This document shows positions 39,629-50,263 of a stretch of DNA of 64,000 nucleotides, in pieces; the stretch's first letter is position 1; each line of letters opens with the position of its first letter. The notes beneath the pieces are model-generated. The model was given only the letters and a program-made list of their open reading frames with translations, searched no databases and was not told where the DNA came from. Source of the stretch: Pseudogracilibacillus sp. (GTDB lineage: Bacteria > Bacillota > Bacilli > Bacillales > Amphibacillaceae). The stretch lies in the NCBI GenBank assembly GCA_026169815.1, contig JAPFDT010000033.1:1-64000 (forward strand). Reading direction: 5' to 3'. The translations under genes and the position numbers were made by a program.

Positions 39629-39814
39629 ATGTTATTTAATAAAAAACATCCTTGGCGTTTTACTATCGGAGCTTGGGGAGCGTTTATTGTAGTAACTATT
39701 TTGTTCTTAATATTTGATTATAATATATATACAATATTTGGATTTTTAACTGCTGCTATAATTATAACGATTGGAAATATTATTTATTTACTTTACAAAA
39801 AATCTAGTAAATAA
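39629..39814 (+). CDS. Small two-TM protein of unknown function
   Basis: 61-aa ORF with RBS-like GGGAG. Confidence 0.5.
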   Translation: MLFNKKHPWRFTIGAWGAFIVVTILFLIFDYNIYTIFGFLTAAIIITIGNIIYLLYKKSSK

Positions 39815-40004
39815 AACGGGAAAGCGAGGCTCAGAATCGATGAATGTAACCTTTTATCTAAAGATAAAACACTCACTCGACAAGTACTGAGTAGTCAGGA
39901 AGATCGTGAAAATGGACGGATTTATAATAAAGAACAAGGACTGAAATATCTTCAGCACAAAATAAAGAAGTGTACAAACATTGATTTCGTGATATAATAA
40001 ACAT

Positions 40005-40160
40005 AGAAATTAAAAAAACTGCATATGATAATAAGGATCGCTCCATGCTAGAACATGAAACGGTCATAATAGACCGAACCCCATCAAGAGGGGCAAGGCG
40101 CATTATCGGAAAACAACTCCCTCTAAGGCCTGTGCAAGCACATGAGGGGGTTATTTTTTA
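40005..40160 (+). ncRNA. Candidate antisense antitoxin RNA convergent with the small toxin gene
   Basis: TATAAT at ~39995-40000; hairpins CGGTC..GACCG and CCCC..GGGG; terminator AACTCCCTC..GAGGGGGTTATTTTTT. Confidence 0.55.
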
Positions 40161-40234
40161 TCTTTATCGGGCATGATAAACGCAATCAACATGCCGAATG
40201 AAACCATCAGCATTAGAACGCTTATTATATCCAT
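40151..40234 (-). CDS. 27-aa holin-like (type I toxin family) peptide
   Basis: MDIISVLMLMVSFGMLIAFIMPDKDKK, RBS GGGAGGTGG 7 nt upstream; LMLMxxFGM pattern of Firmicute holin-like toxins. Confidence 0.75.
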   Translation of the reverse strand: MDIISVLMLMVSFGMLIAFIMPDKDKK

Positions 40235-40369
40235 AGGCGCCACCTCCCTTCTCGAGATTACGAAGAAGGTTATTGCTGCGCCACCCCTCATGTGAAGCTA
40301 GTCTATTAAATTTTATTATAACATATCACAATCATTTTACAGTCAATTCATTTAAATAAACATCTAACA

Positions 40370-43300
40370 TTATTTAAATTTCCGCTTCAACTTCGGTACA
40401 ATCTCCGGCAATGCCTTCAAAAGTTCCATGTTATGTTCTAATTGATTGCTCGTTTGTGGGTTCTCGATCGAATGATAATCTACCGTTCTCGTGAGATCAT
40501 CAATATAAGGTATTTCTTTTGGATTAGCAGTGGAATAGGCTTCTACCGTTTTTTCAAATATGACTCCATCAATTCCCCATTCTTGTGAAATCTGATAAAT
40601 TTCTATACGTAGTTTACTTCGCTTCCACTCTTCATATGCTTCATCAAAATTCACATCACTCGAAATATTCCCAGGCTCTAACTCTTCTTCCACAAATCGT
40701 TTCAACAATTCAGCTTGTTCATAATCCCCCATATTACTAAGTTCTTCAATATTTTGATAGATTAAGCGCAATGTTTCGGCATTGACGATTTGTTTTCCAT
40801 CTGTTGTAGTCGCCTTATCTCCAATTAATTGGATAATATAGTAAGCATCAATCTTTTGTGTACCTGCTAGTTTTGCTTCGCCTAATGGTAGTACAGGTAA
40901 ATCCTCACCTTCATCTCCGTCATCATCTCTTGTTATGTTACGAAACGCACCGAGATAACGTAGCCATTCATGTTCCGTGATACCAAACACTTCGTCTACC
41001 CATGCGAATTCATAATATTGCTGAATTGTATTTAACTGGGCGTTCGCCTTTTTAAAAGATTCTACAAAAGCTTCCTTCGCAGCTTCATCTTTTTCTAACT
41101 CTTGCCAAGCTGTTGGATCTTGGAGTGTTCTCATTACATCTTCGGAATGTTTTACGAATTCATCAACAGCAACAGGATACGGCTCGACAATCGCTTTACT
41201 ACTCTTACCACCACTACCATATAAAATTAACGCTTCATTTACTGTTTCTTCCGTAATTCTTGGGTATTGGAAATTGACAATCGAACCAAATTCCTTTTCT
41301 TTCCCGTAAATTCTATTCGTTCGTGAATATGCTTGGATTAACCCTTGTAATGCAAGTGAACGATCGACGTATAAGGTGTTAATATATTTAGAGTCATAAC
41401 CTGTCAGTAATTGATCAGCTACAATAACTAAGTCGATATTTTTCGGATTTCGATCGCTTCCCCCACGTTTTGCACGTTCAACGATATCTTCATAATAGGC
41501 ATCTTCTCCACCACGTTTATCACCGTATGCATATTCAATCCCTGTAAATGCCGCATAATCTTTAAACATCGTTTGAATGAGCGCTGGATCTGTCGGTTCT
41601 GTATCCGCATCTGACCCGAAGCTAAATGTCATCGCAACATTAATCACGATATCATCACGTTTGGCTAATTGTTTCTTAAATTCCTCATAATAAGCAATGA
41701 CTCGATGTTTAAAAGCGACTGTTAAAATCGCATTGAAATATTTATCCTGAGACTGATCTAGCCAATTATTTAAAATTTCCTCTACTACTCTAGGAATATG
41801 GGTTTCATCGTGATAATAGAGTAACTTTTGTTTTTTCGCTTCTTTTTCTACTTCTAACTCAGACAGTTCATACACATCTCGTTCTAGTTGTCTTCTTGGT
41901 GTATCTGGTTGTGCTTCCACTAAATAATCAACAATTTGTTCCCGTAATGCTTCATAGCTTTCATATTCACCAGTATTAATATAATCTACGTGAAAACCTA
42001 AGACGTTTTTGTCCGCAATTGCTTCATCTATCGTATATTGATGTAATAATGGTCCAAAAAGTTTTTCTGTCGTGTCAATGAGCTCACTTTGTTCATTAAT
42101 CATGCCAGCACTTTTATTTTCATCAAATAAAGGCGTTCCTGTAAAACCATAAAACAGTCCATTTTTACGGAAATAATGTCGAATGGTTACCATCATGTCA
42201 CCCATTGTCGTGCGATGGGCTTCATCAATAATGAAGACGATTTTCTTTTCAGCTAATTGATCATCTTTCGCTTCGGTTAATTCTTTTACAAGGTTATTTA
42301 ATTTAAAAGTCGTTGTTACAACAATGCCCGTTCCTGCAGACGTTAATTGTTTGCGTAATTGATAGGTATGTTTCGTATCATCTACTGTGACCGATTCATA
42401 TACGGAATATGCTTTAAAATTATCGCTCGTATTCTTATCTAGCTCTTTACGGTCAAGTAGGAAAACAACTTTATCAAAACCTGCCCGCGTGGATAAAAAT
42501 AAGGCCGTTTTAAAACTGGTAATCGTTTTTCCTGATCCTGTCGTATGCCAAACAAACCCACCATGAGGGACTTTATCTTCGTTATCCCATCCTAGTGCAG
42601 CACCCTCAACAGCTTGTAAGGCATGTACTTGATATGAACGTAATAACATATGCTTCCTATTTTCCTCTTCTTTTGCTTCATCAATGACTAAATAATCACC
42701 AACCATTTGATGTGCCATCGGAATCATTAAGAACTGTCCAACAACATCTTCCCATTTGTTAACAGGTTCATTTTGTTTATTTGCCCAATGAAATGCAAAA
42801 CTAAGATTAAAAGCATTATGTGATTTCGGTGTCGCAAAATAACGTGTCGCCACTTCTGACGTCATGACCATCATTTGTGAAAATGCCATAAAGTTATTAA
42901 CATATTCACCATCGGAATAATATCGTTTAAATTGGTTAAATGCTTCTTCTAATGATTTATCCGTCCGTTTTTGTTCAATGTTAATAAGTGGTAAGCCATT
43001 AATGAGCAGTACAATATCAAAACGATTTCCGTTCGCAGATTCTACTTCTCTGGCGATCTTGTAACTTGAATCTCCACCACGCACTTGTGCCTTTTTAAAA
43101 ATTGTCAGTGTAATTTGTTCACGTGTCACATCTGGATGGGTATCTCGATAAATACCATCAATTTTACCAGTCGATTGTTCCATCGCTAGAATTTTAGCCG
43201 CTTCATAACTATTATCAATTTGAGACACCTTTGCCATCACTTGGGCAAATTCCCCATCCGTTAATGCAACGCCTTCTAATACATCTGAATTCATACGGTT

Positions 43301-43456
43301 TAGTTCACCGCGCCAATGACTCACTAAATCTTGAACCGTTACCTTTTGTTTGTTGCCATCCAGAAAATCCGGTGCATTCCACTTGTATTGTTGTAATTTT
43401 TTAACGAACTTTTCTTGAAAATTTTTCTCTGCCGCATTTTTACGTCCATTACTCAA
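40370..43456 (-). CDS. hsdR: Type I restriction enzyme R subunit
   Basis: HTTGSGKTITSFKTA, DEAH box, HsdR N-terminal nuclease. Confidence 0.95.
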   Translation of the reverse strand: MSNGRKNAAEKNFQEKFVKKLQQYKWNAPDFLDGNKQKVTVQDLVSHWRGELNRMNSDVLEGVALTDGEFAQVMAKVSQIDNSYEAAKILAMEQSTGKIDGIYRDTHPDVTREQITLTIFKKAQVRGGDSSYKIAREVESANGNRFDIVLLINGLPLINIEQKRTDKSLEEAFNQFKRYYSDGEYVNNFMAFSQMMVMTSEVATRYFATPKSHNAFNLSFAFHWANKQNEPVNKWEDVVGQFLMIPMAHQMVGDYLVIDEAKEEENRKHMLLRSYQVHALQAVEGAALGWDNEDKVPHGGFVWHTTGSGKTITSFKTALFLSTRAGFDKVVFLLDRKELDKNTSDNFKAYSVYESVTVDDTKHTYQLRKQLTSAGTGIVVTTTFKLNNLVKELTEAKDDQLAEKKIVFIIDEAHRTTMGDMMVTIRHYFRKNGLFYGFTGTPLFDENKSAGMINEQSELIDTTEKLFGPLLHQYTIDEAIADKNVLGFHVDYINTGEYESYEALREQIVDYLVEAQPDTPRRQLERDVYELSELEVEKEAKKQKLLYYHDETHIPRVVEEILNNWLDQSQDKYFNAILTVAFKHRVIAYYEEFKKQLAKRDDIVINVAMTFSFGSDADTEPTDPALIQTMFKDYAAFTGIEYAYGDKRGGEDAYYEDIVERAKRGGSDRNPKNIDLVIVADQLLTGYDSKYINTLYVDRSLALQGLIQAYSRTNRIYGKEKEFGSIVNFQYPRITEETVNEALILYGSGGKSSKAIVEPYPVAVDEFVKHSEDVMRTLQDPTAWQELEKDEAAKEAFVESFKKANAQLNTIQQYYEFAWVDEVFGITEHEWLRYLGAFRNITRDDDGDEGEDLPVLPLGEAKLAGTQKIDAYYIIQLIGDKATTTDGKQIVNAETLRLIYQNIEELSNMGDYEQAELLKRFVEEELEPGNISSDVNFDEAYEEWKRSKLRIEIYQISQEWGIDGVIFEKTVEAYSTANPKEIPYIDDLTRTVDYHSIENPQTSNQLEHNMELLKALPEIVPKLKRKFK

Positions 43457-43471
43457 ACATTAGCCTCCTTC

Positions 43472-44755
43472 CTAGACAAACATTTCTTCTAAATACGCCT
43501 CTTTCATTTTCTTTAACTTCTCTAACTTAAATTCTTCTGTTGCAATTTGATCGTCTAGGTTTTTGAAGAATTGGCCGATCTTTTGTTGTTCTTTAATATT
43601 CTTAGGAATTGTGACTTTCAATTCCTCTAATGTTTTTTGACTTACTCCTTGAGCGGTCCCACCACTCGATAATGATAGTAACCTTTTATACACTTTACTA
43701 CTTCTTAATAATACAGATAAAAAGTCATCAGTTAAATTTCCTCTATTGGTAACAAATGCTATTGTACGTTGACTTAATATATACCCTCTATTGTCTGGCA
43801 CCTGTGCGACATTTCCCATTGGAGCCTCTGTAGTAAATAATACTTGACCCTTTCTTAATTCTTTTCCGCTCATCCACCTATTATATAATTCTTGATTTCC
43901 ATAATGTGCGTCAATTGTAAAATCGATATGTCCATTTTTTACATTTAATGCTGATAATGCTAAATATCCATCTTCACTCCAATCTGAACCCAGTTTTTTA
44001 GGAGTTCTACCACGAAAATCAATAATCGATTCAATTTGATTCAAAAACTTACATTCATACCATGTCTCTTCAAATCCTTTAAACCTTCTTTTTGGTACGG
44101 TTTTACCTTCTTGTGGGAACATTTCGGTTAAATAAGCAGATTTTAATGCTTTTACTTTTGCTATCTTGCGTTCTTGATTTGCAATTCGCTCATCTAAAAT
44201 TTTGAAAAACTCACCGATTTTTTGTTGTTCTTTTTTACAAGGGATAGATATAACGCACTCTAATATCTTTTCTGGGGAAGAATGCTTCACTGTCGTTCCC
44301 GATGCAGTCATAATTATTTGTTGATGATACAACTTTGTACATAGTGATTGAAAAAGAAAATCCTTATTTCCATTATAATTGACTAGTTTTCCTAAACGTT
44401 GATTATGAAGGTATACATTACCATCATTAGGTACTACAGCTGGATATCCGAGAGTTTGTGCTGATGGTGTTAAATCAGTCATTGTCACAAACATATCACC
44501 TGGTTTCAGAAAAAAATTTTGTGGGATTTTTGCAGATTTATTATAATTATGACCTTTTCCAACTTGAAACCCACCGCCAATTTCAACGTTACCTGGTGTA
44601 AGTACAACCTTACCAGTTTCTTTATCTTGAAAGTATTTACTTTGAAAGGAATATCCATTGTTGAGCTCAAGCACTTCCCCTAACTTCCTACTTCTCCAAC
44701 TTTCTCCAAACCCTTCAAACCTTCTCTTCGGCACTAACCTTTGCTCTTCCATCAC
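43472..44755 (-). CDS. hsdS: Type I restriction specificity subunit, two TRDs
   Basis: Two half-repeats VPKRRF(E/K)GF...EQQKIG(E/Q)FFK..LD. Confidence 0.93.
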   Translation of the reverse strand: MMEEQRLVPKRRFEGFGESWRSRKLGEVLELNNGYSFQSKYFQDKETGKVVLTPGNVEIGGGFQVGKGHNYNKSAKIPQNFFLKPGDMFVTMTDLTPSAQTLGYPAVVPNDGNVYLHNQRLGKLVNYNGNKDFLFQSLCTKLYHQQIIMTASGTTVKHSSPEKILECVISIPCKKEQQKIGEFFKILDERIANQERKIAKVKALKSAYLTEMFPQEGKTVPKRRFKGFEETWYECKFLNQIESIIDFRGRTPKKLGSDWSEDGYLALSALNVKNGHIDFTIDAHYGNQELYNRWMSGKELRKGQVLFTTEAPMGNVAQVPDNRGYILSQRTIAFVTNRGNLTDDFLSVLLRSSKVYKRLLSLSSGGTAQGVSQKTLEELKVTIPKNIKEQQKIGQFFKNLDDQIATEEFKLEKLKKMKEAYLEEMFV

Positions 44756-47313
44756 TCTGTCACCACCAGTTCGGCTAACATTGCTTCAAATTGTGCTTCT
44801 AGTGATTTACTTTCTCCATCAATCGTTTCTAATGTGTCGGCATATCTTTCTTTTAATGCTTTCAATGTGTCTAGTTCATCTTTAAGAGGAATTTCTATCA
44901 GTCTTGTCATATTCCCTATTAAATGATCAAACCACTTCTTGTACATAAGTTGGTCGATTTCTTCATTCGTTAAATTTTCGATTCTGTCTTCTACTAGTTC
45001 TGTTAATACTTTCTCTTTTTCCCTAATCGCTCTATTTAACTTTGATTTTTCATCTAACTGTTTGCGTACTTTTTCTAATAAAATATATTCTTCGGTATCT
45101 TTTTCTACTTTCTTTATTTCTGCTCGTACTGCAGAAATCGTAAAGTCATCTTCTCGCGCGTTTAATGCATCTCCTAGTGCTTCAGCTTCTTCACTTTCTT
45201 CTACTTTTGCCGCTTCGACTAGTTCATTGATTTCCTCATTAATAGCTGCTAATGTTTCTTTTTTCGCATCGACATCGTTTATTTCTTCGGTATATAATTG
45301 TTTTAAAATGAGTTCATTTGAAACAATTGCTCCTACCCAACCATCTTGTTCCGTACGTTTCGTCTTTCCTGAACCTTTTGTTACCATATTTGGTTCACGA
45401 GTTTTACCGACTTTGTAAAAGTCACTAATTGCTATTTTTTCTGTATCCTCTGTTAACATGTTTTCCCATAATTCAGCAATAATTTGATAGCCTGCATAGG
45501 TACTTACGTGATTAAATTGTTTTAAGGTCTCTTTTATTTCTGTTAACATAGCTTCTTTTAACGGGCCAATTTCATTTACATCTGCGACTGTTTTTAATTT
45601 CTCCCAATAGGTGTCGATATACGTTTGAATCATTTCTGTTAAAGCATTCGTTTGTCTTATAACATTTTCATGGGCAATCACTTTTTCAGTTAATGCTTCC
45701 ACTGATTTCGTTAATTCCACATAACCTGGACGTACTTCTGTCAATGCGTCATATAAGGCATCTTTTGTCATATCGTGTAAAACAGTTAATTTTTCGATTT
45801 GACCTAATGGGATACCGCCATATAAATGTGCATCAACATCATGGGCAATTTCTTCATCAATCGTTTCAATATAACGTGGAATATTTAAATTGTATTCATT
45901 TTCTTCTATTTCCTTTTGACTTGCATTATGACTATACCCCGCTACGCTTGTACGGGTAATATATGTATCGACAATTTTTGCAATATCCTTTTCTTGGAGT
46001 ACGTTTTGTTTTCCTTCTTTAACAAAGGCTTTTGACGCATCGATCATTAATACAGGATCCGTTAAGGCACGACTCTTTTTCAAAATCATTACCGTTACTG
46101 GAATACCTGTATTCGTAAATAGTTTATCTGGCAGACCAATGATAGCATCGATATAATTTTTTTCTAATAATCGTTTACGAATTTCTCCTTCTGCGCCCCC
46201 ACGGAATAAAACACCATGTGGGAGAACAATCGCCATTGTCCCTACTTGACCTAAGTGGAATAACCCATGTAATAGAAAGGCATAATCCCCTTTTGAATCT
46301 GGTGGCAGTACACCCGCTACTTCAAAACGTGGATCCGTTACTTTTAAGTCTTCTTGGTTCCATCCTTTTAAAGAATATGGTGGGTTCATTACAACAGCAT
46401 CAAATTGAACTCCTTCATTTGGTCGTTCTGGATCTTCCGGCCAATCTTGTCCTAGTGTGTCTCCATTTTTCATAGTCATTTTCTCTGGTCTTACACCATG
46501 TAGTAATAAGTTCATGCGAGTTAAGTTATAAGTAGCTGTATTCTTTTCCTGTCCGTAATAATGGAGGTCTTTACGATTTGCTTCTGTTAAATGTTTACTT
46601 ACGGTTAATAGCAAGGAACCTGAACCAACTGTCGGGTCATATATCGAGTTTACTTCTGTTGTTTTTGCAACAATTTGTGCCATTACTTCACTCACTTGAC
46701 GTGGTGTGTAGAACTCTCCAGCCTTCTTACCTGACTCCATGGCAAATTGACCGATTAAATATTCGTATGCATCTCCTAAGACGTCTCCCTTTTGAAGTGC
46801 AACCATATTTAAATCAGCAAATAATAAAATTAATTCACGAACATTTTTACTTCTTGCATTTAAATTACTACCTAGTGCTGTATCTGTTAAGTCAATTGTC
46901 GAACTGGCAAACAGTCCTTTAAAATCGTCAATATCTCCGGTCGTTGCAACTGTACGCTCAAAACTTTGTAAACTTTCCGTTACTTTCTCCAGTTCAAATG
47001 TACCTTCACGAATATCTTTTAACCATGTTTGGTATAAATATTGCGGTAAAACATAATATCCTAGGACATTTTGAATCATCTGAATGAGATTCTCTCCGTA
47101 ACTTTCATAAGCCGTTTCATACGCTTCGACAATTTCTTGTTCTGTTCCTGTTGCGCCACTCGTTGTGACAAATGTTTCGAGGGTTTTATCACTTAAGAAT
47201 TTATAGAACATTAACCCTAACATATAATCTTTATAACGGCTGGCATCCATGGATCCACGAAGGTCATTGGCACCATCCCATAATCTTCTCTTAATATCAT
47301 CTGATGTAATCAT
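44752..47313 (-). CDS. hsdM: Type I restriction methyltransferase subunit
   Basis: DPTVGSGSLLLTVSKH, NPPYS; start MITSDDIKRRLWDGA after AGGAGG. Confidence 0.95.
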   Translation of the reverse strand: MITSDDIKRRLWDGANDLRGSMDASRYKDYMLGLMFYKFLSDKTLETFVTTSGATGTEQEIVEAYETAYESYGENLIQMIQNVLGYYVLPQYLYQTWLKDIREGTFELEKVTESLQSFERTVATTGDIDDFKGLFASSTIDLTDTALGSNLNARSKNVRELILLFADLNMVALQKGDVLGDAYEYLIGQFAMESGKKAGEFYTPRQVSEVMAQIVAKTTEVNSIYDPTVGSGSLLLTVSKHLTEANRKDLHYYGQEKNTATYNLTRMNLLLHGVRPEKMTMKNGDTLGQDWPEDPERPNEGVQFDAVVMNPPYSLKGWNQEDLKVTDPRFEVAGVLPPDSKGDYAFLLHGLFHLGQVGTMAIVLPHGVLFRGGAEGEIRKRLLEKNYIDAIIGLPDKLFTNTGIPVTVMILKKSRALTDPVLMIDASKAFVKEGKQNVLQEKDIAKIVDTYITRTSVAGYSHNASQKEIEENEYNLNIPRYIETIDEEIAHDVDAHLYGGIPLGQIEKLTVLHDMTKDALYDALTEVRPGYVELTKSVEALTEKVIAHENVIRQTNALTEMIQTYIDTYWEKLKTVADVNEIGPLKEAMLTEIKETLKQFNHVSTYAGYQIIAELWENMLTEDTEKIAISDFYKVGKTREPNMVTKGSGKTKRTEQDGWVGAIVSNELILKQLYTEEINDVDAKKETLAAINEEINELVEAAKVEESEEAEALGDALNAREDDFTISAVRAEIKKVEKDTEEYILLEKVRKQLDEKSKLNRAIREKEKVLTELVEDRIENLTNEEIDQLMYKKWFDHLIGNMTRLIEIPLKDELDTLKALKERYADTLETIDGESKSLEAQFEAMLAELVVTE

Positions 47314-47502
47314 TTTATTTCCTCCTGATTTTATGTAGAACATTCCGACGATCTGTTTCTATTTTTGATTAAACTTTTGCATGTGTGATTCCTTTTCATT
47401 ATAACATAGAAGAAATGTAGCAGGATTGCGGAAAACACAAAAACCCTCTCTCAGCGAAGTTAGGGAGAGGGTGGGAAATGTTCTTTATCATACTCATACA
47501 TT

Positions 47503-47607
47503 TTATTTACTTAATTTATGGAGTGCTTCATCATTTTTATTACTTGCTTTTTCTACTAAAGACAGAATGAGATCCTTACGTATTTCCTTAGAATTTTTCT
47601 TTTTCAC
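47503..47607 (-). CDS. 34-aa small protein of unknown function upstream of hsdM
   Basis: GTG start, MKKKNSKEIRKDLILSLVEKASNKNDEALHKLSK, upstream AAAGGAAGTG. Confidence 0.45.
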   Translation of the reverse strand: MKKKNSKEIRKDLILSLVEKASNKNDEALHKLSK

Positions 47608-47642
47608 GACGATTCACTTCCTTTACTCATATTTACAAAACA

Positions 47643-48581
47643 CTATTTCTTCCTCTTAAAAGGCATCCCCCAAGTTCCGATGAATTTTTTAATAATATAA
47701 ATAAGCAGACCAGCGTTGAGCAATAAAGGGAAATTAGAAAATCTAAATAGAGTACTAATCACTTCCCCAACTGATTGTCTATCAATAAAAGTTTCATAAG
47801 GGAACTTCTTGCGATAAGAAATTGAAATGTTAGAAGCATTGGCATATTTATAATATGTGTAACTCGAAACATCCTTTTTTGTTAAATATGATTCATTGTT
47901 TTCGTCCTTAAATGTATAAGTTAAAGTATAAGTATTACTTAGTACCCTATACCTTCTCGATTTCACAACTTCACTATCTTGTATGTCCGCTATGACACTC
48001 TCTTTTCCTACAGGCATTACTTTAATAACGACATTTTTCGTCATAAAGATATAAGGAATACTTAGTGCAATAATTAGTACGAGAAAAGATCCTTTTTTCC
48101 AACGCTCTCTCGTCTGTTCGTTCTTTTGAAACAGGGCAAGAAATGAGGTAATTATACTTTCTCGTATGTTTTCTAGTTTCTGAAACAGTTTCGTCTTGCG
48201 AAAAATTTCTAATGCAAAAAAGTAAGCTAGACTTATAAAAAGGATGAACAATAAGCTTGTGATAAAAGTAATCGACCAAAAATCCTTCCAAGATAGAGCT
48301 TGAAAGAATGGTTGGTAAGAATCGCCTTGCTCCAATGTGTTAAATTTTCGCTTAAATACACTGTGCGTCTCACCATTTGAAAGCTTCACAAGATATTGCT
48401 TCGAAAAATAAAGCCCTTTATGCATAAGCTTTTCCTCTACTTTTTGTGCTTCGCTTTTTTCAAATATTCCAGATGTTTCTGTGATAAATATATATACCAT
48501 TGTCATGGCGAGCACTGTAAATCCCACTACAGCAAGCCATCTTAAAATATATAAAAGGAATTTTTTTATTGCATCCCACAT
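47643..48581 (-). CDS. DUF3592-like membrane protein
   Basis: 4-TM, two extracytoplasmic segments with ISYRKKFPYE-like motif. Confidence 0.55.
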   Translation of the reverse strand: MWDAIKKFLLYILRWLAVVGFTVLAMTMVYIFITETSGIFEKSEAQKVEEKLMHKGLYFSKQYLVKLSNGETHSVFKRKFNTLEQGDSYQPFFQALSWKDFWSITFITSLLFILFISLAYFFALEIFRKTKLFQKLENIRESIITSFLALFQKNEQTRERWKKGSFLVLIIALSIPYIFMTKNVVIKVMPVGKESVIADIQDSEVVKSRRYRVLSNTYTLTYTFKDENNESYLTKKDVSSYTYYKYANASNISISYRKKFPYETFIDRQSVGEVISTLFRFSNFPLLLNAGLLIYIIKKFIGTWGMPFKRKK

Positions 48582-48944
48582 ATAGGCACCTTCTCGAGTT
48601 TTTTTGTAACGAATTATTATACATCAGTATAATTAGAAATAAGCGAGGAAATCAAACGAATTTTTAATCATAGCGATATTTTCTATATTCACGGTTTTCG
48701 TTTATATGTGATTTGATTGCCTTCTATCACAATGGTATATTTAGTTTTCTATTAAATAACCATCCTTATCATGAACAAAATCATTTACCACTGCAACATT
48801 TCTGTTCAAATCTCTAGCATATAATTCGTCCAACGCATGAAATTTTCCCGAAATTTCTAACTTCATATTATCATAACACTAAAAACATTAATAAAAGTTT
48901 ATTTTGTCTATCTATAACTATACATAAAGTTTTTATTAAAACAC

Positions 48945-48997
48945 AAAAACCCTCTCCCACAAATATGAGAAAGGGTTTTAAAAAACAATATAAAATT
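48945..48997. repeat. Terminator-type repeat related to rpsI terminator region
   Basis: AAAAACCCTCTCCCACaaatatGAGAAAGGGTTTT..AATATAAAATTAA. Confidence 0.6.
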
Positions 48998-49001
48998 AAG
49001 C

Positions 49002-49532
49002 TTATTTACGTAACTGGATTTCGAGATTGATTTTAACATCGTCACTTACTACAACGCCGCCTGTTTCAACTGCAGCGTTCCACGTTAAACCAAACTCTTT
49101 ACGATTAATTTTCGTATTAGCTGTAAATCCTGCCGCTTCATCGCCGCTCATAGGATCTTTAGCAAGTCCTTCAAATTCAACTTCAAAAGTTATCGGCTTA
49201 GTAGTTCCTCTAATTGTGAAGTCACCAGTCATATCATATTTATCTTTAGATGTCTGTTTGATTTCTGTTGCTGTAAACGTTAATTTAGGATGGTTTTCTA
49301 CATCGAAAAAGTCATCCGAACGTAAATGGTCATCTCTACCTGACATACCTGTGTTAATTGAGTTTGCATCGATAGTGAAATCAATCGAAGCATCTGTTAA
49401 ATCTTGTGGATCCAACTCAAAGTTTCCATCAAAATCTGTGAACTCTCCTTTTACAGTTGAAATCATCATATGTCTTACTGAAAATCCTACCTCACTGTGT
49501 ACTGTATCTACGTTCCATTTTGCTTTTGTCAT
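49002..49532 (-). CDS. YceI family protein (second paralog)
   Basis: WNVDTVHSEVGFSVRHMMISTVKGEFTDFDG. Confidence 0.92.
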   Translation of the reverse strand: MTKAKWNVDTVHSEVGFSVRHMMISTVKGEFTDFDGNFELDPQDLTDASIDFTIDANSINTGMSGRDDHLRSDDFFDVENHPKLTFTATEIKQTSKDKYDMTGDFTIRGTTKPITFEVEFEGLAKDPMSGDEAAGFTANTKINRKEFGLTWNAAVETGGVVVSDDVKINLEIQLRK

Positions 49533-49648
49533 TATAAATCTCCTCCAATAATTATATATATAAAAACTTTTAAAAAAGTTGTTCCCTATATTCATATGGT
49601 TAATGTATACCCTTTTTGGTAACTATTAAACCTTTATTACCCAGAAGC

Positions 49649-50242
49649 TTAGTTATTCAACCAGTTTTTTGCTTCCATCGCAACTTCCTGTGTCAGACTA
49701 TGCCCCATTACCCAAGCTGTTGTAACATCTGCGGCTCTATCGTTAAATATACTGATGACCCGTTCACTTTCTACTTCTGGCACAACTGGATCACCTTTAC
49801 CAAGCGATAAGAATACCTTCACATCGCTAAAATCATGTTTCTCTGCTACGTCTGCCGGGTACATAGGTGCGAATAACGCTGCTTTTTTGAACGCATCTGG
49901 TTGTTGAAGCATCATTTTCATTGCGATATTCGAGCCGTTTGAAAATCCGACAAGGACAGCATCTTCTAGCTTGAAATCATACTCTTTTGATTTTTCCACA
50001 ATAAAGTTAAATAGTTCCTTTCCGCGGAAATCAAAGTCTTCCCAGTCGTAATCTCCTTCGCCATGACGTTTGAAGAATCTGTTCATGCCATTTTCTTGCA
50101 CATTTCCACGAATACCGAAAACATTGTACTCAGGATTTAGCAATTCAGCAAGTGAGATTAAGTCTGACTCTGTGCCGCCTGTACCGTGTAATAAAATAAA
50201 TACCGGCGCACCTTTTTTCTTTTCTTGATAAATATACTTCAT
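49649..50242 (-). CDS. Alpha/beta hydrolase, carboxylesterase (MhqD-like)
   Basis: ILLHGTGGTESDL, VGFSNGSNIA. Confidence 0.88.
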   Translation of the reverse strand: MKYIYQEKKKGAPVFILLHGTGGTESDLISLAELLNPEYNVFGIRGNVQENGMNRFFKRHGEGDYDWEDFDFRGKELFNFIVEKSKEYDFKLEDAVLVGFSNGSNIAMKMMLQQPDAFKKAALFAPMYPADVAEKHDFSDVKVFLSLGKGDPVVPEVESERVISIFNDRAADVTTAWVMGHSLTQEVAMEAKNWLNN

Positions 50243-50263
50243 TTATTTACAACTCCTTTTTTA

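Noticed and set aside
39873-40103. 76-aa minus ORF next to the small toxin
   Set aside because: Overlaps the proposed antisense RNA and its promoter; no RBS or recognisable domain.
44939-46922. Plus-strand ORFs opposite hsdM
   Set aside because: Shadow frames of hsdM, with Ser/Phe- or Leu/His-rich composition typical of antisense reading.
48740-48870. 41-aa minus ORF MKLEISGKFHALDELYARDLNRNVAVVNDFVHDKDGYLIEN
   Set aside because: Protein-like but too short to assign; no RBS or neighbour context to support a call.
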